The position numbers and the translations under genes are program-made. The notes beneath the pieces are model-generated. The model had not been told where the DNA came from, did no database searches, and saw nothing but the letters and a program-made list of their open reading frames with translations. Below are positions 45,437 through 55,745 of a stretch of DNA of 64,000 bases, piece after piece. Source of the stretch: Saturnia japonica (taxonomy: Eukaryota; Arthropoda; Insecta; Lepidoptera; Saturniidae); contig CM065307.1 of the NCBI GenBank assembly GCA_033032175.1, positions 1,736,001-1,800,000 on the forward strand, given 5' to 3'. Positions within the stretch are counted from its first letter, which is position 1, and every line of letters begins with the position of its first letter.

Positions 45437-45660
45437 AGTGTTTTGTTTGAAAAATCCTAGTTGCAGCATCGTGCTCGCCCGGTTGTGCAACCTTTCTTCA
45501 GCAAAACATTGCACTTCGGGTGGGGCCCCTCAGGGTGGTCTCGCGAGTTAAGCGCGCATTCAGTAAATCAATGTTTAATGAATTATTTAATTTTTAAGTA
45601 AATTCATTCGTTCACTCCCCCAACCGTATACTTATTTTGGAAGTTTGTGTAATGGAATTA
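45437..45660 (+). repeat. Dispersed repeat RZ, copy 1
   Basis: GCATCGTGCTCGCCCGGTTG, AAAACATTGCACTTCGGGTG, CCTCAGGGTGGTCTCG and TCAGTAAATCAATG recur in order at 51530-51645. A shared CCCCC(G/A)ACCGT motif follows about 150 bp later. The family is unknown and I see no terminal structure. Confidence 0.7.
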
Positions 45661-46693
45661 CTTGTTCATGTTTAGATTATTTTACATTATATTTTATATA
45701 TCCTATTTTTTGCACTTACATACATTTTCCTATTTAGAGATTTGTGAAATCCCATATCATTTGTCACCTTGTCGATCTCGAATCAAAATCCAGTGCAAAG
45801 TGTCGTAGATACCAATCCGATGTTAAATCGTTCAACAAGATGACATCAATAAGATTAGTAGTGACATATGAACAGCCTTCACGGTCAACCGAAACGTGAA
45901 GTTCTGAGACAAATTATTTCGGATTGACGTCAGGCCGATATCTTTGGCTCTATATACTGTCGAAATAATATATTACACCCACGTTCCCGGGTGCGTAAGT
46001 AAGACGTTATTTTTCCGTCAGTTATTTGGTAAAAACTTGCTTTAAGTTATAAAAGCTTGACGAATATCGTCTGTTATCATTGCGAGTTTTCTAAAAAGTT
46101 GTTTGATGTTATCCAATCAACTCCTTTCAACTATAAAACCACATGGTCTGGTCTACGAAGTCATAGCTACACAGTAGGCATATTTCGGCAAGAATAAAGA
46201 AGTGGTTTTCTTATGTTTGCCTACGATATCGGATCATCCAAATAAAAGACGGAGTCGATTGTCGATGGAATTTGACATCGTCGATCTTCTTTGATTCTGG
46301 ACTGTATACCAGATTAGACAGTCATTTATTCAAGCAAATAAAAAAAAATTGTACATTGTGAATTCTTACATCGTATTTATATATTGCTTTTCTTGATTTT
46401 AATTAGACATTTCTTTTATTTCATACGCGTAAGACATTAAAAATAAATTATAATTGTTTTGATATTCCTTAATTTATTACGTACGCTTGAAACGGCTTGA
46501 TAACTCTATGCCTATCTTTCGCTATAGATATAGTAAGTTTCGCTACATTCACGTGAAACGGCGCGCTCGTATTTGTTAATCTAGAACGAGTATAGAAATA
46601 AAATATTGTGATACTCAATGTTAATAAACTTAAGAAAATATAGAAGAAATAAGTTTGTTTATTTATTTATACATATTCCACAGCTTTGATATA
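45661..46693. other. Intergenic AT-rich DNA
   Basis: Nothing recognised. Confidence 0.5.
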
Positions 46694-46969
46694 AAGGTTC
46701 CGTACCTCTAAAGGAAAGATGAACCCTTATAGAATCACCTTGCTGCCCGTCCTTCCGTCTTTCTGACAAGACCCTTTTTCTCAGGAATGCGTGGAGCTTT
46801 CAAGTTGAAATTAATATAAAATACTCAAGTTTTCAATCCCTTGGAGCTGTGAAAAAATTAAGCTTCAATCTTAACACAATCAAAAGATACGGCCGTTTAT
46901 GTCATTTTAACACTTACAAAGGGGATAAAATCCTAAAGGGTACTTCTAGTGAGCTGGAACCATGAAATT

Positions 46970-48098
46970 GGGTATCCGGTGGCAGAATTAGGATTTGAAT
47001 TTCGAATTTCTCCCTAACCGTTGAGCGGAGGAGCGAGGATGGCGAAGCGTTGGCTTCGTCATTCGTGCGGGTTATTTAGTTGCGACGTCGCAGAGGACGG
47101 GTGAACAACGTGCGTTTGCAATCGAACCGTATTTCAAAGCCAATGAATGATTCGTGTGCAATTGCTCGTCAAAGATTTTGTTCACGTTACAATATTCGAC
47201 AGTTACGTGACGCCCCAAGTGAAGATTTGATTCGATCATGGGTGCGAAGGTCCCGAGCAATAATTTCAGCAGAAAACAACCCACGACCGGGACCCAGCCG
47301 GACGTCGAGAAAGAATGAAAACATTGAATTCGTCGCGGCAAGTTTGCGCGATAATCAGCGTCAGTCCGTTAGCAAGTGAGCGGCTGCCTTGGGGCTTCGA
47401 AATATTCGAAATATTGAAGAAGGATCTTAAATTTCATCCATTTAAAAATCAAGTTGTGCAAGAGCTTAAGTCTAATGATATGATTACAAAGTGATTGGCT
47501 TGGTGTGCGTTGTCAAGCAGGAGAATAATTGAACCCTATTTTTTTGAAAATCGTCAAGGGCAAGCAATTTCTGTAGGCGGTGTTGCTTATCAGTGAATGC
47601 TTAACGATTATTTATTTCCAACATTGAGAGAACATCGTGTCTTCACTTTACAGACATGGTTTCAGCAAGATGGCGCCACGCCACACACTGCTAGGGAGAC
47701 TATTGCGCTGCTTCGTGATTTCTTCCCTAACAAACTAATAAGCCGTTTCGGTGACATCCCCTGGCCACCCAGGTCCCCGGATCTTACCCCCATGGACTTT
47801 TTCTGTGGGGGTATCTCAAAAGTAAAGTAAATGAAACAAGCCCGGTGACAATCTCTACGTTGAAAAAAAATATCGTTCGCGAAGTCAATGGCATTTCGGC
47901 GGAGCTTCTCCAGCGAGGGGCGAGAAATACCGAAGCCAGGTTCCAAGAATGTGTCCGACGTAACGGCCAACATGTAAACGACATAATAAAAAAAAAACCC
48001 GCACTTGTCTACTTTTTAATGATTAAAACTAGAAATCTATATCTCCTGTAGTTTTTTGATATATAGATTTTAAGTCCTAATTTTTTCACCGGACACCC
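46970..48098 (+). mobile_element. Mariner-like DNA transposon, decayed
   Basis: The ends GGGTATCCGGTGGCAGAATT (left) and GGGTGTCCGGTGAAAAAATT (inverse of the right) are imperfect terminal repeats that continue AGGA(T/C)TT. The expected flanking TA is present only on the right side after TT, so the left border is mutated. Inside lies a broken IS630/Tc1/mariner-superfamily transposase on the plus strand. About 1.13 kb, shorter than the usual 1.3 kb because of an internal deletion. Confidence 0.85.
47085..47990 (+). pseudogene. Mariner-like transposase, frameshifted and internally deleted
   Basis: Pieces in order: GEQRAFAIEPYFKAN and SCAIARQRFCSRYNIRQLRD (N-terminal HTH), then a linker PRPGPSRTSRKNENIEFVAA. 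A second HTH scrap with AALGLR, LKKDLKFHPFKNQVVQELKS, EPYFFENRQGQAISVGGVAY and FPTLREHRVF follows. Then come the catalytic block TWFQQDGATPHTARETIALL (second D), GDIPWPPRSPDLTPMDFF (third acidic site) and the C-terminal VREVNGISAELLQRGARN. The block with the first catalytic aspartate (the FSDEAHF-type region) is deleted between ELKS and EPYFFE. Several frameshifts and stops separate the pieces. Confidence 0.88.
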
Positions 48099-48384
48099 TT
48101 TAGTTTATCTTTTCGTTAAAATTGTTCGGTGCTTTCTTCAGTAATTTTACCTAATTATTTTGGTGAATGTGACTCTAGAAATACGGAACCTTCGGTGTGA
48201 AAGTCCGACTCGCACTTTACCGATAAAAAAAAAACATAAATATAAGTTTACATATTTGAAAGAAAAAAAAGAGATGCAATAAAGGTGTATGTATGTGCGT
48301 TTAAATACGCGTGCGTATATGTGTATGTGCATGTTTGTATGAGACTGCATGTGTAATGTGTTCTGTAGTATTGAAATTACATTT

Positions 48385-48460
48385 CACAGTTCGATGGATT
48401 GCTGATTTCTCGTTGATTGCCGTTGTTGTTGTATTACATTGTGTTTACCATCAGGTAAAG
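48385..48460 (+). repeat. LINE 3'-tail fragment
   Basis: GATTTCTCGTTGATTGCCGT, then TTACATTGTGTTTACCATCAGG, parallels the LINE tail at 20200-20240. Confidence 0.6.
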
Positions 48461-48713
48461 AAAAGTCTTTTCGTATTACTTAAAAACCTATTCTCAATAA
48501 ATCTTATTTATTGATTTTGTTACCCGCGTCATATTATCACTTAGACAACACATATTTTAAATGGCGTACCCACGCGTAGAATGTGACTCTAAGTAAATTT
48601 GTCTCTCACACTAAAGTGAGACAACTATGCATATAACTTTAAGAGGGAGTGAGAGAAAACAACAAAACGAATGGACCCAGCATCATACTGTTTGCAACCA
48701 AGTTTAGGATAAA

Positions 48714-49130
48714 CTAGCTGTGCTCGCGGCTGCGTTCACGTGGACCACAGAATGCCTTCGATCGGGTGAACGTGTGAATCGTGCTACCTCCGCTCCCAGT
48801 TATTTTAAAGATAAAAATGGTTGTCCTCACCTCCTTAGGAGGTAAACATTTTATGCTTTCGCTGAATTTTCTTTAGGATTTTTTAATATTTACAGTTATG
48901 CACTATATTAATTTTATGTATCTCTTTATGTTTTACTCAGAATAAGATATTTAAGCAACCGAATTGATTCACCATGACCAGTTTCTTTTATAGGCACCGA
49001 ACCACAATTCTAAGAAAAAACTCCTTATATCAGCTATCTGCCACTGAAAGTCCCATCGAAATCGGTCTAACCGTTTCGGAGATTACCCGGAGAAAACAGG
49101 CAGACCAAAATTTTAAAGATTACTTTTTGT
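48714..49130 (-). mobile_element. Helitron-like non-autonomous element, family H2, copy D
   Basis: The minus strand ends GTGAACGCAGCCGCGAGCAC then AGCTAG. The shared GTAATCTCCGAAACGGTTAG block lies near 49090. The 5' end is truncated or too diverged to place exactly (about 49130). Confidence 0.65.
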
Positions 49131-49496
49131 TAAAATATAAAATTATAAGAATGTTTTATTATTGCCATTAAAATATTCCAATATGGCAACTAGTCATTGA
49201 AATTATAATTAGAAAATTATTGGATTTTTATCCGTTGCCTGAATACTAATTTCTTTCTGTTGTTGTCGAATGCGGATGGGTAGATAACTCCTGCATAATA
49301 AATAAGGGAGGAAAAGTCGTGCTTGATGTGAATTTAAGATTTTTAATATATAACTTATATTTATAAAGCTCTGACTAAGTTATCAGTACCGTCATTTGAT
49401 ATAGAAGCCATTACAAAGTACAATGTAAGAACAAAAATGACCGACGAAAGATCTTACGATTCATCGACGGCTTCGCGACAAACCAAAAGGTAGTCA
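49131..49496. other. Intergenic AT-rich DNA
   Basis: Nothing recognised. Confidence 0.5.
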
Positions 49497-49504
49497 CTTT
49501 AAAG

Positions 49505-49917
49505 TAGCGGTAGGCGATTATGAGATATTCTAATGTAATCATTCGATTATGAAGATCTCTCTAGATATCTCGATTATAGCCATTAGTAATTACTAATATT
49601 AGTAGTTCGATTATGAGTGATAATTCATAATTGAATTATGAATAATGATCATTCATAATGTAGTCTTTGATGTATTACCCAGAAATGGGTGAGAGTAGGA
49701 AAGATTAATAAAAAAAAAACAAAAAAAAGGTCGCGCAGTCGTAAAGAAAGTTTTTACAAGAACACATTTAGCTTAAAAAAAGGTAGTTCGGTCGTAATAA
49801 TTACCTATTTTATTAAATTAGGAAAATGGAATTATCAATTACTCATGGTGTTTCGATTATGAGAGATCATTCATAATTGCTAATGCTAGGTTACTCGCAC
49901 ACCTCTACTTTAAAGTG
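49505..49917. mobile_element. hAT-type MITE, copy 2
   Basis: The ends TAGCGGTAGGCGATTATGAG and (inverse) TAGAGGTGTGCGAG are flanked by a perfect 8-bp duplication CTTTAAAG (49497-49504 and 49918-49925), the hAT hallmark. The duplication is itself palindromic, so the inverted repeats appear longer than they are. The first 130 bp match copy 1 (36930). The middle carries an extra A-rich segment. Confidence 0.88.
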
Positions 49918-49954
49918 ATTATTACTATGTTTTGGTGGTCACAACCCAAATGGT

Positions 49955-50212
49955 TATAGGCTAGCATAGTACGGGCATGTCATGAGGAGGGATGAAAGTT
50001 ATATAACTAAAAGAAAGTGAAGTGTGAAGGTGGATGTGTGATGCATATAGGAGTAGAGAAAGACCGAAGAAGGTATGAATGGATTGTGTGAAGAATTATA
50101 TGCGTATAAAAGGTGTTAATACTGAGATGATATTTGATTGAGTAGAGTGGTTGAAGAAAACATGTTGTGCCGACCCTACTTAAGTAGGATAAGAAGTAAG
50201 AAGATGATGGTG
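49955..50212 (+). pseudogene. RTE-type LINE 3' remnant (second subfamily)
   Basis: Fragments in shifting frames read YGHVMRRDESYITK, RERPKKVWMDCVKNYMRIKG and KKTCCADPT. This is the extreme C-terminus of an RTE-type ORF2, related to but distinct from the copy at 25359. The inverse copy lies at 20770-20965. Confidence 0.8.
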
Positions 50213-50733
50213 ATCACGACCTACTCGCGTACAAAATTCCTACCACCCTTCTTGTTTCTTGGATATACACCAATTTATCCCGCAACGTTGACACAATCGG
50301 ACACAATTTTGATTTTCGTTTGATTTTGATTGCATTGTCACTTAAGATCACATAAAACTGTGGTCAAAGTTTAACCTACAGTCTTCTGGCAACACCGAGT
50401 ATATGATATTTTTCATTTAATTTGCAAAATAATTACATAAATATGAACCCTACTAAATTTTTTCATACCCTAAGGCGCCTCATAACTTCGCAATGGTCCG
50501 CGTAACTTTTTTACAAGTTGCCCCTTTCCTTTGACCTTTAAATGGTTCGATAAAGCAACTGAATTTAGTAAAAAAGGGTCCATAAGTGTATTGGACTGAG
50601 TTGTAATTTATCGAGAAAGTTTATTATTAAGATATTTTGAAGTAATGATGGAGCTTTGGTAGTGTGTAGGCACATCGAGTTGGTTGACGTAAGTTCGAAT
50701 CCTGTAATACGGTTAAGAAAACATCTTGAAGAA
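50213..50733. other. Intergenic DNA
   Basis: Nothing recognised apart from a TCGGACACAATTTTGATTTT motif that resembles the short dispersed motif at 42415. Confidence 0.45.
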
Positions 50734-51427
50734 TAGTGGCGGGCGATGGGTGAATGTTTAACATAATCGAGACATTTACTTATTACTAATGCTGATTACT
50801 AATTACTAATAGTAGCGATCACCCTAAGCTCGAAATTCGACTAGCGACTTTTTGATCATAGACTATTTTCTGTTTGACATTTGCAGTATTCATAAACAAT
50901 GAGTATTATCTACGTCACTTGCTGTCACTTTTCTATGTGTGACAATGTCAATATTTTGGGGGGGTCTAATTTCAATGGCACTGTTTGGGTCTAGATTCGC
51001 AGTATCAATTAATTTAATTTAATATATTAGTAAAAGATATTATAGATGAATTTTAGCTTTCCGTACTCCTTCTCCATATATACTTTAACCATGCCAAATC
51101 TCACAGTCTTCCGTGCAAGCAATACGCTTAAAAAGGTGTAGAAAGCTTTTGCTTCACGTATTAATATATAGATAAGTAACTACAAATTTTTATAATCGAT
51201 TATAACGTTATTAATTAGTATTAATAATTCTTATGAAATCGTAAACGAAGATGTTCTTTTTAAGAACTTGTATAAATCGAGTTAAAAAAACACCAACTTT
51301 GAAGTTAGTTACTGATGCTATCAAATTAGTAATTACTAATATCAGTAATTACTAATGTTAGTAATTAGTAATTGTTATAATAGAGATATCCCGAGACATT
51401 TTCTTATTCGAATCATTGCATTAGTAC
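50734..51427. mobile_element. hAT-type MITE, copy 3, interrupted by a Helitron-like element
   Basis: The left end TAGTGGCGGGCGATGGGTGA, then AACATAATCGAGACATT, is the inverse of the right part of copy 1. The right part GAGATATCCCGAGACATTTT and CGAATCATTGCATTAGTA is the inverse of the left part of copy 1. The outermost 20 bp of the right inverted repeat is missing. An H3 element (50812-51172) splits it. Confidence 0.7.
50812..51172 (-). mobile_element. Helitron-like non-autonomous element, family H3, copy 3
   Basis: On the minus strand it runs from TCTATATATTAATACGTGAAG to GGTGATCGCTAC, so the terminal CTAG has become CTAC. It is nearly collinear with copies 1 and 4, and lies inside a hAT-type MITE. 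Confidence 0.7.
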
Positions 51428-51516
51428 CTATCGACTTTCTCTCTCTTTCGGTCTCTATTCCTTTTTATTTTATATACATATACATATGTGTGTATGAGTT
51501 CGAGTATCGAGATTCG

Positions 51517-51835
51517 AGCAGAAGAGCATCGTGCCTGGCCGGTTGTATAACCCTTCCTCAGGCTGCCGCCAAATTGCAAAACATTACACTTCGGGCGCGG
51601 CTCCTCAGGGTGGTATCGTGAAATAGACGCGTAGTCAGTAATTCAATGCTTTATCAATTACTTTGTATGGTAAATAACTATATATATACTATATACACCT
51701 ATGTACTCTTTATGAATTGGACTTACTGATTTTTAAATAATATTTTAGTTATATTAATTTTTACTAATTTCGTTCTTGACGGGGGTCCCCCGACCGTGTA
51801 CACGTTTTTTTAATGTATAGGTTTAGAGTTATGAC
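51517..51835 (+). repeat. Dispersed repeat RZ, copy 2
   Basis: It carries GCATCGTGCCTGGCCGGTTG, AACATTACACTTCGGGCGCG and CCTCAGGGTGGTATCG, then GGGGTCCCCCGACCGTGTAC near 51785. It matches copy 1 at 45437 in order and orientation. Confidence 0.7.
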
Positions 51836-51849
51836 TACAATCTCATTTG

Positions 51850-52105
51850 ATATTAAGTGACCATTTGGCCCAAGATAGTAACACGCTGAGCCTGGTGGAA
51901 GGCTGGCTCTCGAGTGCAGCTACCGGAACACACCTACAATTGCTTGACAGACTTTCAACTTGAGGAAGGCAGAAAATACCATGCTATATTTTCATCACGA
52001 TGTTTTCCTTCACCGAAAGCTCATGCTCACTGCAGGGAATCGAACTCACGTCGATCGACGCGATGTCAGTACCTGCTACCAGCGAGGTATCACTGCTGAA
52101 AAGCA
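51850..52105 (-). repeat. tRNA-derived SINE-2, best copy
   Basis: On the minus strand the head has CGCTGGTAGCAGG (A-box-like) and GAGTTCGATTCCCTGCAGTG (B box). AGCTTTCGGTGAAGGAAAAC, CTCAAGTTGAAAGTCTGTC, GTGTTCCGGTAGCTGCACTC and ATCTTGGGCCAAATGGTCAC follow. Copies lie at 12362/17588 (split), 18530 and 39360. Small open frames across it on the plus strand are incidental. Confidence 0.8.
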
Positions 52106-53096
52106 TAGAAGTATTAATACGATTATATTATATAAAATCCGCAATCGTTCATCCTTTTAATGATTTTCTTCAACATAGATATTCCACCAGTATTAGAAGT
52201 TCAACCATCATACGGCTCAGTTGACATAAAATATAAAATGAATCGGCACAATAAATAAATATTATTTGCGATACGAAATACACGAACCAGTCAAAGATAT
52301 AGTAAGTACTAGATTGTGCGTTCAGAAATATTATTCAAATCTATTCAGATGTGGTTCCGGAACCATACGTAACGAATTTTTATTTAAACTATTAAATTAC
52401 GCAACCTAATCACCGCTTCCCGAAAGTTAAATGTACAGTTAAGCTGGGTTTTTTTTAAAACTTACATAAGATTATTTTTTTGTATTATGCCCGACAAAGT
52501 GACGAAATTGTTCTTGGTTATAAAGATCAACAATCCATCGCCAAACACCACAGTAATGGCTTCTTAATTAGAAACTGCATATGAACCGACTGACTCCAAA
52601 ACGCGATGCGCATAGGCAAATCACTGACAGGCTTTGCACCATATATATGGTGGTCGTGATTTAGTCGAGGGGTACAGCCCTATCACCCCGCTATCGCCAT
52701 GACCTCGTCAGTTACTCAATAGGATACACCACGTGTGATGAAGTTGACTTGGGTATCTGATGCCAGCGGATGGCATGCGCAAGCAGTTCCCTCTCCCCGG
52801 TCAACAGGTACCTAAAATAACCATGTTATTCTCCATACGACATAAGACTAACGTTACCTATCTCGCTCCTTCACATGATTGAAAGGCGTGTTTATCGGAG
52901 TAGTTTTAAATAACAGGTGTTTAAATACAAAAGCTTGGAACTGTTATCTGTAAACTGAAAAATAATTTCTTACATACTTGTTCCACAGATTGTCACAGTT
53001 CACTTTTGTCACACAAAAGTAAACTGTTTCTGTTTGAAACATGTCTTCTCTATTCAAACTTACGGATGTTTACTTTTTTAGAGAGTTATACAAAAA
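52106..53096. other. Intergenic DNA
   Basis: No gene is visible. A degenerate TGGTCGTGATTTAGTCG motif (about 52650) resembles the short dispersed motif at 23748 and 42405. Confidence 0.45.
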
Positions 53097-53622
53097 CTAG
53101 CTGTGCCTGCGGCTTCGCTCCCGTGAACTAAAAATGCCCGTACGAATATTGCTCCCCCGCTCCCAGCTATTTTGAAGACAAAAACGCTTATTGTGGGTAT
53201 TCCTTAGAAGATAGACGTATACTACCCTTGAATTTTATGTAGGTCTTTTTAATGTCTATAATTATGTAGTACATTAGTTTGCTATATCTCTTATGGTTTA
53301 ATCCACTGTAATCCATTTAAGCGCCTGAATTGATTCACCATGACCAGTTTTTTTATTATTTGTGCGGAAACCTAATTATTTTTCTAAAATAAAAGTAGCC
53401 TAAGTTACTTCCTATAAAACCAGTTATCTACCAGTGAAAGTCCCGTCAAAATCGGTCCAACCGTTTTGTAGATTACCCGGAACAAACAGATAGACAGACA
53501 AAAATTTTAAAAATGTGTTTTTTGTTGTAGGTATTCTATACACTTTCATATGCATTTATTAAAAAGATGTTATTTTGACATTACAAACAGACACTTCAGT
53601 TTTATTAATTGTATATATATAA
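53097..53622 (-). mobile_element. Helitron-like non-autonomous element, family H2, copy E
   Basis: The plus-strand left edge CTAGCTGTGCCTGCGGCTTC is the inverse of the family 3' end. The right edge ACACTTCAGTTTTATTAATT, then GTATATATATAATATC, is the inverse of the family 5' end. This is the most complete copy and has the shared CTGTCTATCTGTTTG block. Confidence 0.75.
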
Positions 53623-55009
53623 TATCTGGGAACAAGCTTTTTAACGTACTCAATAGAAACATACATCATATAACAGGCTTTTAGTTTGGAACAGATTTTT
53701 GGAAGTGTTATTTCTCTGGAACAGGATTATTATATGACTAGTTAAATATAGCTCACCCTTACGTTAAAAAAAAATGGAATGAAAACCGACTTGTTTGTGG
53801 CGCACTCTTACCCTTCTTTTCCATTTCCTACATTTAATTCCACGGAACTAGAAAAGTTTTTTTTTTTGTATCGACCGACCGCACTTCACGAAACCACTTA
53901 GCGGAATCCCAACAGGCATAAAAAAGAGTTGTTTATTTGTAAAACTTCTTCAGTATCGACGGAGTGGATTTCATGAGTACCCGCACGATGTGTATAACTT
54001 TTAACTACCCTACATATAATTTCATATCTTTAGTTTAGTTTTATTAATATCTAACTCTTCACATAATCAACTAAATATTAGGGAAAACTATTTGAAACTA
54101 CTTAACAATTGCGTCTTCGTTCAAGTGCAATAATGTTATTATTACTGCTTAGATACTATAGAAAAACTTAATACGTAGCCTAGACCCTTTCTCAGTTTTA
54201 ATTCTATATTAATCGTGAAAACTATATTCAAATTGGCTTATTATTTTCAAGTGATTAAACGTTCAAACAAGGAACTTATAACTATTTTACTGTTTTTTAC
54301 TAGTTGTTGTCCGCCCGCTACGATTTCATTAAAAGCATTCAAGCAGTTTTGAGTTACATCTACTTATTCAAATGGACATGCAGAGAGAAAATTTGATTAT
54401 TGTCGTAAAAACAGTACATTTGAAAAAAAAACATTTCCATATAGTATTAATATACTTCGATATACCTACTATAAGAGAACATTCTTTTTAAACAACCGGT
54501 CACCTATTTCGAAAAAAAACTAAACCCTAAGCTATGTCTATTGATGCCAAGTTTTAGTTATTTCTTGGCACTCATCCTACACGCTCTCAAAGAATTTAAA
54601 TTATCTTTGAATCGACTTTTGTATTCTAGCACATTCTGTAATTAAGGACGTTTTTTCGACGTCGACCTTGTCAACAGTTTTATAAGTGTAATCTTATGCA
54701 GTAAATAAGTTTAAGAAATTGAAAAAACCCCACATATAATCTAATTCTAGTTTATGAAGCGACTGGTTATGGAATGCTGGAGATAGGAGTCGATGGCATA
54801 CTTTGGTAGATGCCTATGCCCGGTAACAAACTGGTAAAGGTTGATTGTAATGATGGGTTTTTCTTTTTATGACACATTGCGAAAATTAGATGTCATTATT
54901 TTTAATTAAACTCATTCAGTGCGAATGGAAGAGGAGGTAAGGTAAGATAAGGTATAAAACCCTTACACGACATATCAACTGATTTTTAAATGATGTATCA
55001 GCTTCAGCT
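53623..55009. other. Intergenic AT-rich DNA
   Basis: Nothing recognised. Confidence 0.5.
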
Positions 55010-55345
55010 GTACAGAAATCACGCATCGCTGAGCGTGTTCGACAGTCGTTATCTTGGCGAGTGCTCTGAAGAGCTATTCAATCTAAATCCCTCCTCCCTT
55101 TTACACAACACAACTGGGTTTTGTTGTAACAGTTTTACAGTAACCGCCAAAAAGTTCATAACGTCTTAGCTTTGTCGTATCGTAGAGCTGTGGAACCATC
55201 TCTTTCCTTCCTACAACAACGGGTAAGCGTAACGTAAAGAAATATTTATGCAGACCGGCATGATAGCGGTGACTGTCGATGATTTCGATCTCTTGGTAGT
55301 CGCGGTTGTTTTGATTGTACTGTGCTTACCATCATCTACTATAAA
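55010..55345 (+). pseudogene. CR1-type LINE ORF2 C-terminus and 3' tail
   Basis: Scraps in changing frames read FDSRYLGECSEELFNL and FYTTQLGF, then degenerate remains of the SCGTISFLP (W-N-x-LP) block. The non-coding tail AATATTTATGCAGACCGGCA, then GATCTCTTGGTAGTCGCGGT and TGTGCTTACCATCA, follows. GECSEELF is shared with the fragment at 1690-2335. Confidence 0.8.
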
Positions 55346-55385
55346 AAATGTATAGTAGTAAAACAGAATTACGTTGCTCTAAGAT

Positions 55386-55745
55386 ATAGCGATTGCTTCA
55401 AGCTCGAAATTCGACCAGCGACTTTTTGATCATAGACTATTTTCTGTTTCAGATTTGCAGTATTCATGAACCTAAACAATTAGTATTATCTACATCACTT
55501 GCTGTCACTTTTCGTTGAATGACAATGTCAATAATTTGGAGGGTCTAATGTCAATGGCACTGTTTGGGTCTGGATTCGCAGTATCAATTAATTAATTTAA
55601 TATATTAGTAAAAGATAAGATGAATTTTAGCTTTCCGTATTCCTTCTCCATATAAACTTTAACCTTGCCAAATCTCACAGTCTTCCGTGCACGCCATACG
55701 CTTAAAAGGGTACTAAAAGCTTGGTGCTTCACGTATTAATATCTA
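55386..55745 (-). mobile_element. Helitron-like non-autonomous element, family H3, copy 4
   Basis: Collinear with copy 3: AGCTCGAAATTCGACCAGCG, TTTTTGATCATAGACTATTT, AATTTTAGCTTTCCGTATTC and CCTTGCCAAATCTCACAGTC. Both termini are mutated. Confidence 0.7.

Larger units (their letters stand above)
46694..48222 (+). repeat. Lepidopteran dispersed repeat (GGTTCCGTACCT...CGACTCGCACTT type), interrupted
   Basis: It begins AAAGGTTCCGTACCTCTAAA and ends TACGGAACCTTCGGTGTGAA, then GTCCGACTCGCACTTTACCG and an A run. I recognise these as the two ends of a repeat common in insect, particularly lepidopteran, DNA. GGTTCCGTA and TACGGAACC are mutually inverted, giving it weak inverted ends. A mariner-like element at 46970-48098 occupies its middle. 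Confidence 0.7.
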
